Source of the DNA: Methylobacillus methanolivorans
Lineage (GTDB): Bacteria > Pseudomonadota > Gammaproteobacteria > Burkholderiales > Methylophilaceae
Length of the DNA stretch: 64,000 bases
Assembly (NCBI RefSeq): GCF_020531845.1
Contig: NZ_JAJAVF010000005.1
Span: 69,667-133,666 of the forward strand
Reading direction: 5' to 3'
The notes under the pieces: model-generated
The model's input: the letters and a program-made list of their open reading frames with translations, nothing else
What the model was told of the DNA's origin: nothing
Database searches by the model: none
Position numbers and translations under genes: made by a program
Part shown: in pieces, positions 17,644 through 27,727 of the stretch
Numbering within the stretch: position 1 is the first letter of the stretch
How the letters are laid out: every line of letters starts with the position of its first letter

Positions 17644-18852
17644 ATGGCTGCCAAAGAAACCAAGGAAGTCACGTACGCCTGGGAGGGTACGGATAAAAAA
17701 GGCAAACGCGTGAAAGGGGAGATGAAGGCCAGCGGTGAGGCATTCGTCAAGGCCACCCTGCGCCGCCAGGGTGTCAATGTCGTCAAGATCAGCAAGCAAC
17801 GCTTCAAGACTGGCGGCAAGATATCGGACAAGGATGTGACCCTCTTCACGCGCCAGCTCGCCACCATGATGAAGGCAGGGGTGCCCTTACTGCAGGCTTT
17901 CGACATCGTGGGCAAAGGTCATAGCAACCCGGCAGTCAGCAAATTATTGGGCGACATCAAGGCTGACGTAGAGACTGGCAGTAGTTTGAGCCAAGCCTTT
18001 CGCAAGTATCCCCTGTATTTTGACAATCTGTTCTGCAACCTAGTCGGTGCGGGTGAACAAGCCGGTATTCTGGATTCCTTGCTGGATCGTCTGGCTACCT
18101 ACAAGGAAAAAATCCTCGCCATCAAGGGCAAAATCAAGTCCGCCTTGTTTTACCCAATTTCCATTCTCGTCGTGGCATTCGTCATTACCGCGGTGATCAT
18201 GATTTTCGTGATTCCCGCCTTCAAGGAATTATTCAGCAGCTTTGGTGCCGACCTACCCGCCCCCACCGTCATGGTCATGGCGATGTCCGACTTTTTTGTC
18301 GATTACTGGTGGGCGATCTTTGGCTCGATTGGCGGCGCACTCTGGTTCTTCTTCTATACCTGGAAACGCTCGGAAAAAATGCAGGCCAGTATGGATAGGC
18401 TTTTGCTCAAGATGCCTATTTTTGGCGAAGTGATCCGCAAAGCCACCATCGCCCGTTTCTCCCGCACCCTCTCCACCATGTTTGCAGCCGGCGTACCACT
18501 GGTCGAGGCACTGGACTCGGTAGCGGGTGCCTCTGGCAACCGCGTCTACTATGACGCCACCAAGAAGGTGCAAAGCGAAATCAGCACCGGAGCCAGCTTG
18601 ACTGTCGCCATGCAAAATACCGAGGTATTCCCTAATATGGTGTTGCAAATGGTAGCGATTGGTGAGGAGTCTGGCGCACTGGATTCCATGCTGGGCAAGG
18701 TGGCAGATTTTTATGAAGGTGAAGTTGATGATGCCGTGGAAGCCCTGTCCAGCCTGATGGAACCGATTATCATGGTGGTACTGGGTACGCTGATCGGCGG
18801 CTTGGTGATTGCGATGTACCTACCGATATTCAAGATGGGCCAAGTAGTGTAG
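17644..18852 (+). CDS. pilC: type IV pilus inner-membrane platform protein PilC
   Basis: A 402-residue GspF/PilC family protein with two homologous T2SSF domains (about 70-195 and 275-395), each ending in membrane helices; the repeat is visible in FTRQLATMMKAGVPLLQAFD and FSRTLSTMFAAGVPLVEALD. It couples PilB to the growing pilus. The Shine-Dalgarno AGGAAG is just before ATG 17644. It is followed by a terminator, so the pilBC unit ends here. Confidence 0.95.
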   Translation: MAAKETKEVTYAWEGTDKKGKRVKGEMKASGEAFVKATLRRQGVNVVKISKQRFKTGGKISDKDVTLFTRQLATMMKAGVPLLQAFDIVGKGHSNPAVSKLLGDIKADVETGSSLSQAFRKYPLYFDNLFCNLVGAGEQAGILDSLLDRLATYKEKILAIKGKIKSALFYPISILVVAFVITAVIMIFVIPAFKELFSSFGADLPAPTVMVMAMSDFFVDYWWAIFGSIGGALWFFFYTWKRSEKMQASMDRLLLKMPIFGEVIRKATIARFSRTLSTMFAAGVPLVEALDSVAGASGNRVYYDATKKVQSEISTGASLTVAMQNTEVFPNMVLQMVAIGEESGALDSMLGKVADFYEGEVDDAVEALSSLMEPIIMVVLGTLIGGLVIAMYLPIFKMGQVV

Positions 18853-18867
18853 GCCACAGCGCTCAAG

Positions 18868-18895
18868 AAAAAGGGAGCCTAGTGCTCCCTTTTTT
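18868..18895. terminator. terminator after pilC
   Basis: A run of A, GGGAGC (18873-18878), loop CTAGT, GCTCCC (18884-18889) and six T. It stands between the convergent pilC and dsbC genes and may work in both directions. Confidence 0.88.
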
Positions 18896-18947
18896 GCTCA
18901 CTTCTTCAATGTGGTGCTCATGCTTGAATCAAGCACGACACAGTCTT

Positions 18948-19670
18948 TTACTTTTTACTTGCTGCCGCCGTCATGGCCTTCTCAATATCCTTGGCTGGAT
19001 ATGCCCCCAGCATGCGCTTGCCATCAGCGAAAATCAGGGTTGGCGTGCTGGTCACATTGATCTTGCGGCCCAGTTCGGCCAGCTTTTCAATCGGGGTATC
19101 GCAAGTGCCTTGCGCCTTGGGTAATTGACCATTCAATATCCAGTCATTCCACGCTTTGGCACGATCAGGTGCACACCAGATCGCACGCGACTTGTTGGCA
19201 GCATCAGGGTGCAATTGCTCCAGCGGGAACAGAAATGTGTAGATGGTCACATCCGTGATATTGCTCAGCTCTTTTTGCTCCAGGCGCTTGCAATAAGGGC
19301 AATCCGGGTCAGAGAACACCACCAGCTTGCGGCTACCATTACCCTTGACCACCTTGACGGCTTGGTCAAGCGGCAAGGCGGCAAAATCCACCTTGGTCAA
19401 TTCGTCCATGCGCTCGCCAGTAATATCACGCTTGGTCTTGGGCTCCACCAACCGACCTTCGGCAATGAGGAAGCTGAATTTTTCATCTGTGTAGATAATT
19501 TGCCCATCGAGGAACACTTCATACAGGCTGGCATAAGGCGTTTTCACGACGCTCTCCACTTTCACCTTGGGATAAGTGGCTTCTATGGTTTTCTTCAGGC
19601 TAGCTTCATCAGCCCAGGCATGCGCCGCAAACAACGAAGCTGCCAATATTGCAATCCACTTCTTAGACAT
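18948..19670 (-). CDS. dsbC: thiol:disulfide interchange protein DsbC
   Basis: A 240-residue periplasmic disulfide isomerase: signal peptide (cleavage after AHAWA, residue 20), N-terminal dimerisation domain (about 21-80), linker and thioredoxin fold with the active site CPYC (C124, C127). A second cysteine pair (WCAP and GTCD) matches the structural disulfide of E. coli DsbC, and the cis-proline loop is in TSTPTLIF. It corrects wrong disulfides, a known need in LptD folding; lptD is encoded 6 kb away. Last gene of a long minus-strand operon beginning at amgK. Confidence 0.93.
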   Translation of the reverse strand: MSKKWIAILAASLFAAHAWADEASLKKTIEATYPKVKVESVVKTPYASLYEVFLDGQIIYTDEKFSFLIAEGRLVEPKTKRDITGERMDELTKVDFAALPLDQAVKVVKGNGSRKLVVFSDPDCPYCKRLEQKELSNITDVTIYTFLFPLEQLHPDAANKSRAIWCAPDRAKAWNDWILNGQLPKAQGTCDTPIEKLAELGRKINVTSTPTLIFADGKRMLGAYPAKDIEKAMTAAASKK

Positions 19671-19701
19671 AAGTTAAATTCTCTCGCTGTAATTCAAAGC
19701 T

Positions 19702-20874
19702 TTAGATAACGGCATGCTGTATCAATTGCTTTTTTAACGTCGGCATGCGATTCAGGCATTGCATACCCCCATTGCGCAACATCCTGAGCCAAGGCGCAGG
19801 ATGCGCATACAAACTGTTCAGGCCATGCGTCAATAAACGCATGGACATCATATCGGCCTTGCGTGTCCGCTCATAGCGACGCAAGACCATCATGTCACCA
19901 GGCTGTCGCCTGGACTGTGGCGCCGCAAGTGCTGCAGCCAAGGCTTGTACATCACGGAACCCCAAGTTCACGCCCTGCCCCGCCAAGGGATGCACCTGGT
20001 GCGCAGCATCCCCGACCAGGGCCAAACCTGGGCGTATCAAACTACTACTCTCCTGCATCGCCAGTGGAAAAGCCTGAGCTGGTGTTACCACGCTCAAGCG
20101 CCCAAGACGATACTCCCCGGCGGCGGCCACCTTCTCTGCCAATGCCTCAGCATCCAGCGCCAGCAAGGACTGAGCGTTGACATTATCCACCGACCAGACC
20201 ATGGAAATATGCTGTTGCGGCAAGGGCAGCCAGGCTAATACATCATTACCGCTGAACCACTGGCAGGCTTGCGACAAGTGCGGGCGCTCACAAGCAAAAT
20301 TAGCTACGACGCCCATTTGGGCGTAATCATGACGTTTCACCGTCATATCGGCCTGCCCACGTACCCAGGAGGCCGCGCCATCAGCCCCCACAAGTAATCC
20401 AGCGCCATATATTTCGCTATTCGCTGCCTGTAGTTCAACAGCACTAGCCCCCCATGTCACATGGTCAATGCTCACGCTCTCGATGATGGGCACATCCAGA
20501 GCATCAAGCCGCGATAGCAAAGCCTGCTGGAGGCGGTTACCTTCAACAATCACACTCAGGCTGGCAAGATTGGCAGCATAGGCATCCAGCTCCAGGTAGG
20601 CACCATCATCACCCCATATCTGCATGCTCTCCACCGCACAATAGCGGCCAGCATCCATTGCCTGCCAAGCACCTAGTTCCGTCAACCAGGCAACATTGCC
20701 TGGGCTGAGGGCATAGATCCGGCTATCCCATTGCTCGCTGAGCTGAACGCCAACCTGTCCACGTTCCAGCACAGCCACACGGTAACCTTGCAATTTGAGC
20801 GCCACCGCAGCAGCAGCTCCCACCAAGCCAGCCCCGAGTACAATCATGTCAAACTCATGTTTCAAATTTGCCAT
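19702..20874 (-). CDS. UbiH/UbiF/VisC-family FAD-dependent hydroxylase
   Basis: A 390-residue flavin monooxygenase of the ubiquinone ring-hydroxylase family. The N-terminal dinucleotide motif is VLGAGLVGAAAAVALK, the conserved GD motif is LVGADGAASWVRG, and the FAD ribityl motif is LVGDAAHQVHPLAGQGVNLGFRD. It is the second such gene after pepP, the position of visC/ubiI in E. coli; which ring carbon it hydroxylates cannot be told by eye. Six bases separate its start from the stop of the upstream ubiH. Confidence 0.88.
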   Translation of the reverse strand: MANLKHEFDMIVLGAGLVGAAAAVALKLQGYRVAVLERGQVGVQLSEQWDSRIYALSPGNVAWLTELGAWQAMDAGRYCAVESMQIWGDDGAYLELDAYAANLASLSVIVEGNRLQQALLSRLDALDVPIIESVSIDHVTWGASAVELQAANSEIYGAGLLVGADGAASWVRGQADMTVKRHDYAQMGVVANFACERPHLSQACQWFSGNDVLAWLPLPQQHISMVWSVDNVNAQSLLALDAEALAEKVAAAGEYRLGRLSVVTPAQAFPLAMQESSSLIRPGLALVGDAAHQVHPLAGQGVNLGFRDVQALAAALAAPQSRRQPGDMMVLRRYERTRKADMMSMRLLTHGLNSLYAHPAPWLRMLRNGGMQCLNRMPTLKKQLIQHAVI

Positions 20875-20880
20875 GTCAGC

Positions 20881-22059
20881 TTACCCCTTGGGCCCAAAAC
20901 TCATTTTGCTCACTAGGTGCTGCTTGGCAAATGGCACCAGATCCATCAACCCCAAGCCCAAAGAGCGAATGTTGCGTAAACCAACCATATCATTGGAAAA
21001 CACGTTGATCAGGAAGTCTGTAAACAACAAACCACCACGAGTATCAGCTTTGCGGCTGGCCTGATAGGCCTGCATCATTGCTTCATGCCCCCATGTGGAA
21101 AGCGGTGTAGAGGCCAGCAACTGCGCCAGCTCCCAGGCATCACGCATGCCGACATTGAAACCCTGCCCTGCGACCGGGTGCATGGTCTGCGCGGCATTAC
21201 CAATAACGACGAGATGCGGAGCAGTGACAGGCTTGAGATAAGACAGCTTGAGCGGAAACGTGAGACGCTTGCCAACAGTCAGAAAACGTCCGACACGGTC
21301 GCCAAAATGGGCATGCAAAGCCTGGAGAAAAGAAGCATCATCCAGCGCCAGCAGGGCTTGCACTTCTTCAGCCTTACCAGTCCAGACCAACGAGAAATCC
21401 CGAGGACCATTGGGGAGCAAGGCGACCGGACCAGCAGGCGTAAAACGCTCATAGGCGATGTTGTCATGCGCCAACTCGCATGACACCTTGCTCACCAGCG
21501 CATCATGTCCATAGTGTTTAGTTTCACGCTCCAACCCTGGAATATCACCCAAACTGCGTCCACCATCTGCCAGCGCAACCATCTTGGCTTGGATGGTATA
21601 GGTTTGGCCTTGATATTGGTACTTCACCTGCGCCGTGTCATGGCCAGGCTCAATTGCCAGCGCTTCGGCCTCGTAATGCACCGTGATACCTGGCAATTTC
21701 TCAATGGCCCGATCTAGCGCCGCAGAAAGATCACCATAAGCCAGCACATAGCCCAAGGCTGGCTGACCATGCTCTTCGGCCTTGAGCAAGCTACGCCCCA
21801 GGCTGCCGCGTTGTGAGACATGAATGGTATTGATGGCCGTCGCCTTTGGCTCAAGTTCATCCCATAATCCCAGGCGCTCCAAGATCAAGATACTGCCATA
21901 CGATAATGCCAGGGCACGCTGATCCTGATGCGCAGCACCACGGCCACGCGCTTCAAGTACGGTGGCATTGATGCCCTTGAGTTGCAACGCCAGCGCCAAG
22001 GTAGCGCCCACCGGGCCACCGCCGACAATCAACATATCTTGCTCACTTGTACTACTCAT
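20881..22059 (-). CDS. ubiH: ubiquinone biosynthesis FAD-dependent hydroxylase UbiH
   Basis: A 392-residue member of the same family as the next gene, with FAD motif IVGGGPVGATLALALQ and C-terminal HPVAGQGFNVGMRDAWEL. The usual GD of the ribityl motif reads GNAA here, as in several UbiH proteins. It acts in aerobic ring hydroxylation during ubiquinone synthesis. Its start overlaps the pepP stop (ATGA, 22056-22059), matching the pepP-ubiH-visC order of enterobacteria. Confidence 0.88.
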   Translation of the reverse strand: MSSTSEQDMLIVGGGPVGATLALALQLKGINATVLEARGRGAAHQDQRALALSYGSILILERLGLWDELEPKATAINTIHVSQRGSLGRSLLKAEEHGQPALGYVLAYGDLSAALDRAIEKLPGITVHYEAEALAIEPGHDTAQVKYQYQGQTYTIQAKMVALADGGRSLGDIPGLERETKHYGHDALVSKVSCELAHDNIAYERFTPAGPVALLPNGPRDFSLVWTGKAEEVQALLALDDASFLQALHAHFGDRVGRFLTVGKRLTFPLKLSYLKPVTAPHLVVIGNAAQTMHPVAGQGFNVGMRDAWELAQLLASTPLSTWGHEAMMQAYQASRKADTRGGLLFTDFLINVFSNDMVGLRNIRSLGLGLMDLVPFAKQHLVSKMSFGPKG

Positions 22060-23414
22060 CGTGCAGCCATCCAGTCCTCGATTTCCTGTATGGTTTTTGG
22101 TGCGGCTACAGTGGTGATCTCATGTCCATCAGCGGTCACCACGGCATTATCTTCAATGCGGATACCAATATTCCAGAAATGCTCAGGTACGTTGTCGGCA
22201 GGCCGGATATAGCAACCCGGCTCCACTGTCAAGACCATGCCCGGCATCAATGGTCGCCAAGCACCATCAGCCTGCTTATATTCCCCGGCATCATGAACGT
22301 CCAGGCCCAACCAATGCCCAGTGCGATGCATGTAGAAACGACGGTAATCGCCTGATTCCAGCACGCTATCCAGCGAGCCCTGACACAGCCCGAAATCGAT
22401 CAAGCCTTGCGCCAGCACATGCAATGCTGCTTCATGCGGGGCATTCCAGTGCTGTCCTGGTCGGACTTGTGCCATCGCGGCATCCTGGGCTGCCAATACC
22501 AACTCATAAACATCTTTTTGCACCGCACTGAACTTGCCATTGACAGGGAAAGTGCGGGTGATGTCAGCGGCATAGCCCTGCCACTCACAGCCAGCATCTA
22601 TCAGCAACAGATCACCATCCTTGAGCCGATCCTGGTTGGTGATGTAATGCAGCACGCAAGCATTGCCACCACCAGCGACGATGGAGGTGTAAGCTGGCGC
22701 ACGGCTACCACGACGGTAAAACTCGTGCAGAATCTCAGCCTCAACTTCGTACTCCATCATGCCTGCCTTGGTCATCCGCATGGCGCGCTTGTGCGCATCA
22801 ACCGTGATATCGGCTGCCTCTCGCATCAAGGCCAGCTCAGCAGGCGACTTGATCAAGCGCATCTCGTCCAACAGGCGGCGTACATCAACAATCGCTGCTG
22901 GTGCGGCGATGCCGCTACGTGCCTGGCTGGCGAGGTGCTTGAGCCAGCCGCCTAGCCGCTGATCCCAAGCGGCATCCGCGCCTAATGCAAAGAATAGTTG
23001 CGGCTGATTGGCCAGCAAGTCGCCAATGCGCTGATCAAGCTCGCTGACACTGTACGACTCATCAAAACCAAAAACCTCCCGCGCGCCTGCGGGACCATGA
23101 CGGAAACCATCCCAGATTTCACGCTCCATATCCTTGTCGCGGCAGAAGAGAATACTCTTGGGGCTATCCCCGGCAACAATCACGACGACAGCCTCTGGTT
23201 CATCAAACCCTGTCAGGTGATAAAAATAACTGTCAAAGCGATAGGGATAATGACTATCACGATTGCGCACTGCCTCGGCTGCAGTAGGAATCACTGCCAC
23301 GCCATGGCCCATTTTCTGCATCAGCGCCTGTCTACGCGCCTTGAATTCTTCGATTTGCACTGTTTCAACTAGCCCTGTTCGAGCACTCCATGGGGAGGAT
23401 TCATATTTAGTCAT
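22056..23414 (-). CDS. pepP: Xaa-Pro aminopeptidase (aminopeptidase P)
   Basis: A 452-residue M24 metallopeptidase that releases N-terminal residues preceding proline. An N-terminal AMP_N domain (about 20-150) precedes the pita-bread fold; metal ligands fit LLIDAGCEWQGYAADITRTFP (two Asp), HRTGHWLGLDVHD (His), VEPGCYI (Glu) and IGIRIEDN (Glu). It overlaps murU upstream (4 bases) and ubiH downstream (4 bases). The first 15 residues are less conserved, so a start slightly inside the gene is possible. Confidence 0.94.
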   Translation of the reverse strand: MTKYESSPWSARTGLVETVQIEEFKARRQALMQKMGHGVAVIPTAAEAVRNRDSHYPYRFDSYFYHLTGFDEPEAVVVIVAGDSPKSILFCRDKDMEREIWDGFRHGPAGAREVFGFDESYSVSELDQRIGDLLANQPQLFFALGADAAWDQRLGGWLKHLASQARSGIAAPAAIVDVRRLLDEMRLIKSPAELALMREAADITVDAHKRAMRMTKAGMMEYEVEAEILHEFYRRGSRAPAYTSIVAGGGNACVLHYITNQDRLKDGDLLLIDAGCEWQGYAADITRTFPVNGKFSAVQKDVYELVLAAQDAAMAQVRPGQHWNAPHEAALHVLAQGLIDFGLCQGSLDSVLESGDYRRFYMHRTGHWLGLDVHDAGEYKQADGAWRPLMPGMVLTVEPGCYIRPADNVPEHFWNIGIRIEDNAVVTADGHEITTVAAPKTIQEIEDWMAAR

Positions 23415-24082
23415 GCCTGGCTCAAATGTTGATCCAAGCTCCTGAGGCGCTCTGGCGTGCCAATATCATGCCATACGCCCTGATGATGAAAAGCCGACGC
23501 CTGCTCCCGCATAATCGACTCTTTGAGCAAGGGTGCCAACTTAGCCACATCACCTCTCAACACGCCCTTGAATAAGGCTGGATCATAAACAGCCACACCA
23601 GAAAAAGTCAGGCGATGTTGACCATCAAGTAGCAGCTTTCCATCATCCAGTGCAAAGTCACCATGCGCATGTTGTGGCGGGTTATCCACTAGTGCCAGAT
23701 ATGCCAACTGCCCTGCTTGCAAACCATCGCGCATCTGCACGAAATCAATATCGGTAAACACATCGCCATTGACTACAAGGAACGGTTGATCGCCCAGCAA
23801 AGGCAAAGCATTAGCTATGCCGCCTGCGGTTTCCAGAGCGGCTTTTTCCGGGGAGTATTGAATGGCAACACCCCAACGCCCACCATCGCCAAGTGCATCT
23901 TCAATCTGCTGCCCGAGGTGTGCATGATTGATAACTACCTCCTTGAAACCAGCCGCTGCCAGTCGCTCAAGATGCCAGACGATCAGCGGCTTACCGCCTA
24001 CCTGCAACAACGGCTTGGGAGTCACATCGGTCAATGGCCGCATGCGTTCACCACGACCAGCAGCAAGAATCATGGCTTTCAA
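23411..24082 (-). CDS. murU: N-acetylmuramate-1-phosphate uridylyltransferase MurU
   Basis: A 223-residue nucleotidyltransferase with the signature MILAAGRGERMRPLTDVTPKP and VNGDVFTDIDF. It is identified as MurU, which makes UDP-MurNAc from MurNAc-1-phosphate, because the gene directly follows amgK and has the length of Pseudomonas MurU. The start is TTG 24082: AAGGAGG lies 8 bases upstream of it and overlaps the amgK stop codon. The more generic annotation would be mannose-1-phosphate guanylyltransferase; context makes MurU more likely. Confidence 0.87.
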   Translation of the reverse strand: MKAMILAAGRGERMRPLTDVTPKPLLQVGGKPLIVWHLERLAAAGFKEVVINHAHLGQQIEDALGDGGRWGVAIQYSPEKAALETAGGIANALPLLGDQPFLVVNGDVFTDIDFVQMRDGLQAGQLAYLALVDNPPQHAHGDFALDDGKLLLDGQHRLTFSGVAVYDPALFKGVLRGDVAKLAPLLKESIMREQASAFHHQGVWHDIGTPERLRSLDQHLSQA

Positions 24083-24095
24083 GGCAAGGTCCTCC

Positions 24096-25091
24096 TTAGA
24101 AGGTATAGCCGAATTGCGATTCGCGTTTTTCCAACTCATCGAGCAAGCGTAGCAACGGCTTCAACTCACCATAACGGACACAGACAGCGCGCACATAGTT
24201 CATGAAGCGCGGAGTATCCGCCAGATATTTGGGCTTGCCGTCGCGATAATGAATGCGGGCGAATATGCCCAGTACCTTGAGATGACGCTGTAGCCCCATC
24301 CATTCAAAGTCACGGTAGAAATCGCCAAAATCAGCGGCCACAGGCAAGCCAGCCTTGCGCGCCTTTTCCCAATAGCGAATCACGCCATCCAGCACCCGCT
24401 CCTCTTCCCAGCTGATGAAGGCATCCTTGAACAGCGATGCCACGTCATAACTGATCGGGCCATAGACCGCATCCTGGAAATCCAGAATGCCAGGAGAAGG
24501 CGTACTCACCATCAGGTTGCGCGGCATATAGTCGCGATGCACATACACCGATGGCTGGGCCAGGTTGTAACGCACAATCGTGCTAAAAGCATTTTCCAGC
24601 ACACTGCGCTGTGCATCGTTGAGCTCGACATTAAGGTGGCGCGCTATATACCAATCCGGAAACAGTGCCAGCTCACGTCGCAACAAGGCCTCGTCGTATA
24701 CAGGTAATACGTCGGGCTTGCTGGCAAGTTGCCAGGTGACTAGCGCGTCAATCGCATCGCGGAACAAGGCATCAGCGTTTTCCTCGTTCAGCACGTCCAG
24801 GAAAGTCTGTGTTCCGAGATCACTCAACAGCAGGAAGCCATGCTCCAAATCCTGTGCCACGATATTCGGTACATTCAAGCCTTCCTCCTGGAACAAGGCC
24901 GCCACTTTGACGAAGGGCGCGCAATCCTCCTGCGGAGGAGGCGCATCCATGGCAATCAGGGTAGTGCCATCCGCCAGGTGGACACGGAAATAACGCCGGA
25001 AACTGGCATCGGCAGAAGCTGTAGTCAGATGATGAGATTTGCCCTGCAAGACCTGGGCGAGCCAATCATTCAATTGATCAAGACGCGACAC
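24096..25091 (-). CDS. amgK: N-acetylmuramate/N-acetylglucosamine kinase AmgK
   Basis: A 331-residue aminoglycoside-phosphotransferase-fold sugar kinase that phosphorylates MurNAc at the anomeric carbon. The catalytic loop is YVHRDYMPRNLM and the Mg-binding DFG-like segment is ILDFQDAVYGP. With MurU it forms the MurNAc salvage route that bypasses MurA and gives background fosfomycin tolerance in Pseudomonas. As there, it is divergent from lptD (217 bases between starts). First gene of a six-gene run ending with dsbC. Confidence 0.88.
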   Translation of the reverse strand: MSRLDQLNDWLAQVLQGKSHHLTTASADASFRRYFRVHLADGTTLIAMDAPPPQEDCAPFVKVAALFQEEGLNVPNIVAQDLEHGFLLLSDLGTQTFLDVLNEENADALFRDAIDALVTWQLASKPDVLPVYDEALLRRELALFPDWYIARHLNVELNDAQRSVLENAFSTIVRYNLAQPSVYVHRDYMPRNLMVSTPSPGILDFQDAVYGPISYDVASLFKDAFISWEEERVLDGVIRYWEKARKAGLPVAADFGDFYRDFEWMGLQRHLKVLGIFARIHYRDGKPKYLADTPRFMNYVRAVCVRYGELKPLLRLLDELEKRESQFGYTF

Positions 25092-25308
25092 GAACGATTT
25101 ATCCTAGAAATATGCGATCACTTTGTGATCGTACAACATGAAAACCAGGCACATTTACAACATGCCGGAAAATTTAAACTTCCTTTTAATTCAGCCACAA
25201 AGCAATCCTTCGCACGATTTATGGATTGCCTAAAGCAGCAAATTATGCGATTTTATCACCCATAAAACAAACACGCGCTTACTTAAGCCTCCTCACCACT
25301 GAATCATT

Positions 25309-27720
25309 GTGAAAATTCGCCCCATCACTTTTCTTGTCGCGCTTGTTTGCCTGGGACTAGGTCACGCGTACGCCGAAGACACCCTGGAAACAGATGCCAG
25401 CAATACCCCATCTGAAAACCTGCCAGATCCTGATGCCATCATTATTGAAGGCGACAAGGTACAGGTTTACCTGGATCGCAAGCTTAAATCCATAGGCAAT
25501 GCCTCACTGACAACAGGTGCTCAGGAAGTGCATGGCGACACCATAGAATATGATGTGCAGAATGAGGAGTTGCACGTTATTGGCAACGTTCGCCTGGAAA
25601 CCAAGGGTGGTCGTATCAAAGGCCCCGAGCTGCGCATGAAGCCATCAGAAAGCATCGGTGAAATGAAAAACCCGACTTTCGAACTGGATTCGCAATTTGC
25701 CAACCTGCCGCAATTCGGCACCACTGGCAACCAACGCCAGGACAATGACAACCTGATCTACAACAGCAACAATACAACTCCATTAACGCAGCAAAACATT
25801 GAAGACAGCGGCTATGCGCCTGGCCTGAGCCGCAAGCAGGGTGCCTCACGCGGCGATGCAAAAGGTGTCGTATTTGAAGGTCCTGATCGCAAACGCCTCA
25901 AGAGTGCACGCTATACGACATGTGAAGTAGGCTCCGATGATTGGTACATCCGCGCCAAGGAGCTGGAGCTGGATGATTACACCAAAACAGGTACTGCGCG
26001 TAACGCACGTGTGGAATTCCAGGGCGTACCTATCCTATGGACACCCTGGGTCAACTTCTCATTCCTGAACCAGCGAAAATCTGGTTTTCTGGCTCCTACC
26101 TGGGGTACCACCAGCCGTAGCGGTTTCGAATTCCTGGTACCGTTCTATTGGAATATTGCACCTGACATGGATGCCACCATAGGTACACGCTTCCTGAGTA
26201 AGCGCGGCATGCAATACCAAGGCGAATTCCGCTACCTGAACGAAGACTACCAAGGGACTGCCAACCTAGAGTATCTGCCTAGCGACACCAGTACGGGCGA
26301 CAACCGCTACTACGCCAAGTTTGCGCACCTGCATAACTTCCACAATGGTTGGACTGCGGCGTACAACCTGGAAAAAGTCTCGGACGATAAATATTTCTCC
26401 GAAATGTCCACCCGTATTGTCACCACCAGCCGGGTGAACCTGCCGCAACAAGCCTACGTGAACTACGCTGATGAAAACTGGACGTTCAATGCACTGGTGC
26501 AAAAATTCCAGACACTGGATGGACTCAACTATCCTCTGCAACGCCTGCCACAACTCACATTGACCGGCAATGACGAATGGGGCCCATTCGACGTCAAGCT
26601 ATTGACACAGTGGGCAAATTTTGACCGCAACAGCAATGCTATCAGCACGCAATCCACCTTGAGTGGCGGCACTCTCGACACGCTGGTTACAGGCAAACGA
26701 CTGGTCGCCTACCCCAGCATCAGCCTGCCAATGGCACAACCTTACGGTTACATCACACCGAAGCTAGGCCTGCATTACACAAAGTATGAAGTTGATAATG
26801 GCGCGTTTACCATCAGGGATAGTAACGGCAATATTACATCGCAGGACGAATATCAATCGCAAAGCCGTACCTTGCCAATATTCAGTATAGACAGCGGCCT
26901 CTACTTTGATCGCGACGTACGCATCGTCAAGAACCGTTACACGCAGACACTGGAGCCAAGGCTTTACTACGTCTATATCCCTTATCGTGATCAATCGCTG
27001 CTGCCGGTCTACGACTCCAGCCAAGCTGACTTGAACATGGGTTCGCTGTTCCTGGAAAACCAGTTCACCGGCCAGGATCGCATTAATAATGCCAACCAGT
27101 TGACGATGGCTTTCACCAGCCGCATGATAAGCAAGAAGACTGGTGAACAGCGCTTAGCTGTCACGGTGGGACAGCGCTATTACTTTGCAGATGAAAAAGT
27201 ATATCTACCCGGTGTGAACCCACGTTCTGGCGACACCTCTGACATCATCGGAGAAATCACTGCCCGCCTGCTTAATAACTGGAACATTGATATCTTTGGT
27301 CAGTACAACACGGACCGAAATGTCTATGTGCGTAACAACATCAGCGCACGCTACAACCCCGAGCCCGGCAAGACGCTCAACCTTGGCTACCGCTACACCG
27401 AAGATCGCCTAGAGCAAATCAATATCTCCGGCCAATGGCCTCTAGGGAAGGGTTGGTATGGGCTTGGGCGCTGGAACTATTCGCTGCGCGAGAACCAACC
27501 GATTGAAGGGATTGCCGGCCTAGAGTATGACGCCGATTGCTGGCAAGCCAGAGCCGTCATGCAACGTGTTTCCACCGCGACCGCAGATGCCAACTATGCA
27601 CTCTATTTCCAGCTTGAGTTGGGAGGCTTAGCCTCTATCGGCCAGAACCCGCTCAAACTTCTTAACCGCGCCATTCCCGGCTATACTAGCTCCAGCCTGA
27701 TCCCGGATTCCTACCAGTAA
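25309..27720 (+). CDS. lptD: LPS-assembly outer-membrane protein LptD
   Basis: An 803-residue outer-membrane translocon subunit that inserts LPS into the outer leaflet with LptE. It starts at GTG 25309 with a signal peptide (about 1-22), then an OstA/LptA-like beta-jellyroll (about 45-130), a linker and a large C-terminal barrel (about 215-780). The mature protein has only two cysteines, C205 and C744, instead of the four of E. coli, so one long-range disulfide at most. It heads lptD-surA-pdxA-rsmA with gaps of 7 bases, 8 bases and a 4-base overlap. Confidence 0.95.
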   Translation: MKIRPITFLVALVCLGLGHAYAEDTLETDASNTPSENLPDPDAIIIEGDKVQVYLDRKLKSIGNASLTTGAQEVHGDTIEYDVQNEELHVIGNVRLETKGGRIKGPELRMKPSESIGEMKNPTFELDSQFANLPQFGTTGNQRQDNDNLIYNSNNTTPLTQQNIEDSGYAPGLSRKQGASRGDAKGVVFEGPDRKRLKSARYTTCEVGSDDWYIRAKELELDDYTKTGTARNARVEFQGVPILWTPWVNFSFLNQRKSGFLAPTWGTTSRSGFEFLVPFYWNIAPDMDATIGTRFLSKRGMQYQGEFRYLNEDYQGTANLEYLPSDTSTGDNRYYAKFAHLHNFHNGWTAAYNLEKVSDDKYFSEMSTRIVTTSRVNLPQQAYVNYADENWTFNALVQKFQTLDGLNYPLQRLPQLTLTGNDEWGPFDVKLLTQWANFDRNSNAISTQSTLSGGTLDTLVTGKRLVAYPSISLPMAQPYGYITPKLGLHYTKYEVDNGAFTIRDSNGNITSQDEYQSQSRTLPIFSIDSGLYFDRDVRIVKNRYTQTLEPRLYYVYIPYRDQSLLPVYDSSQADLNMGSLFLENQFTGQDRINNANQLTMAFTSRMISKKTGEQRLAVTVGQRYYFADEKVYLPGVNPRSGDTSDIIGEITARLLNNWNIDIFGQYNTDRNVYVRNNISARYNPEPGKTLNLGYRYTEDRLEQINISGQWPLGKGWYGLGRWNYSLRENQPIEGIAGLEYDADCWQARAVMQRVSTATADANYALYFQLELGGLASIGQNPLKLLNRAIPGYTSSSLIPDSYQ

Positions 27721-27727
27721 TCATCTT

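Noticed and set aside
23411..24139. Longer murU reading beginning at 24139
   Set aside because: It would run into amgK and lacks a ribosome site, whereas TTG 24082 has AAGGAGG at 8 bases and gives the family length.
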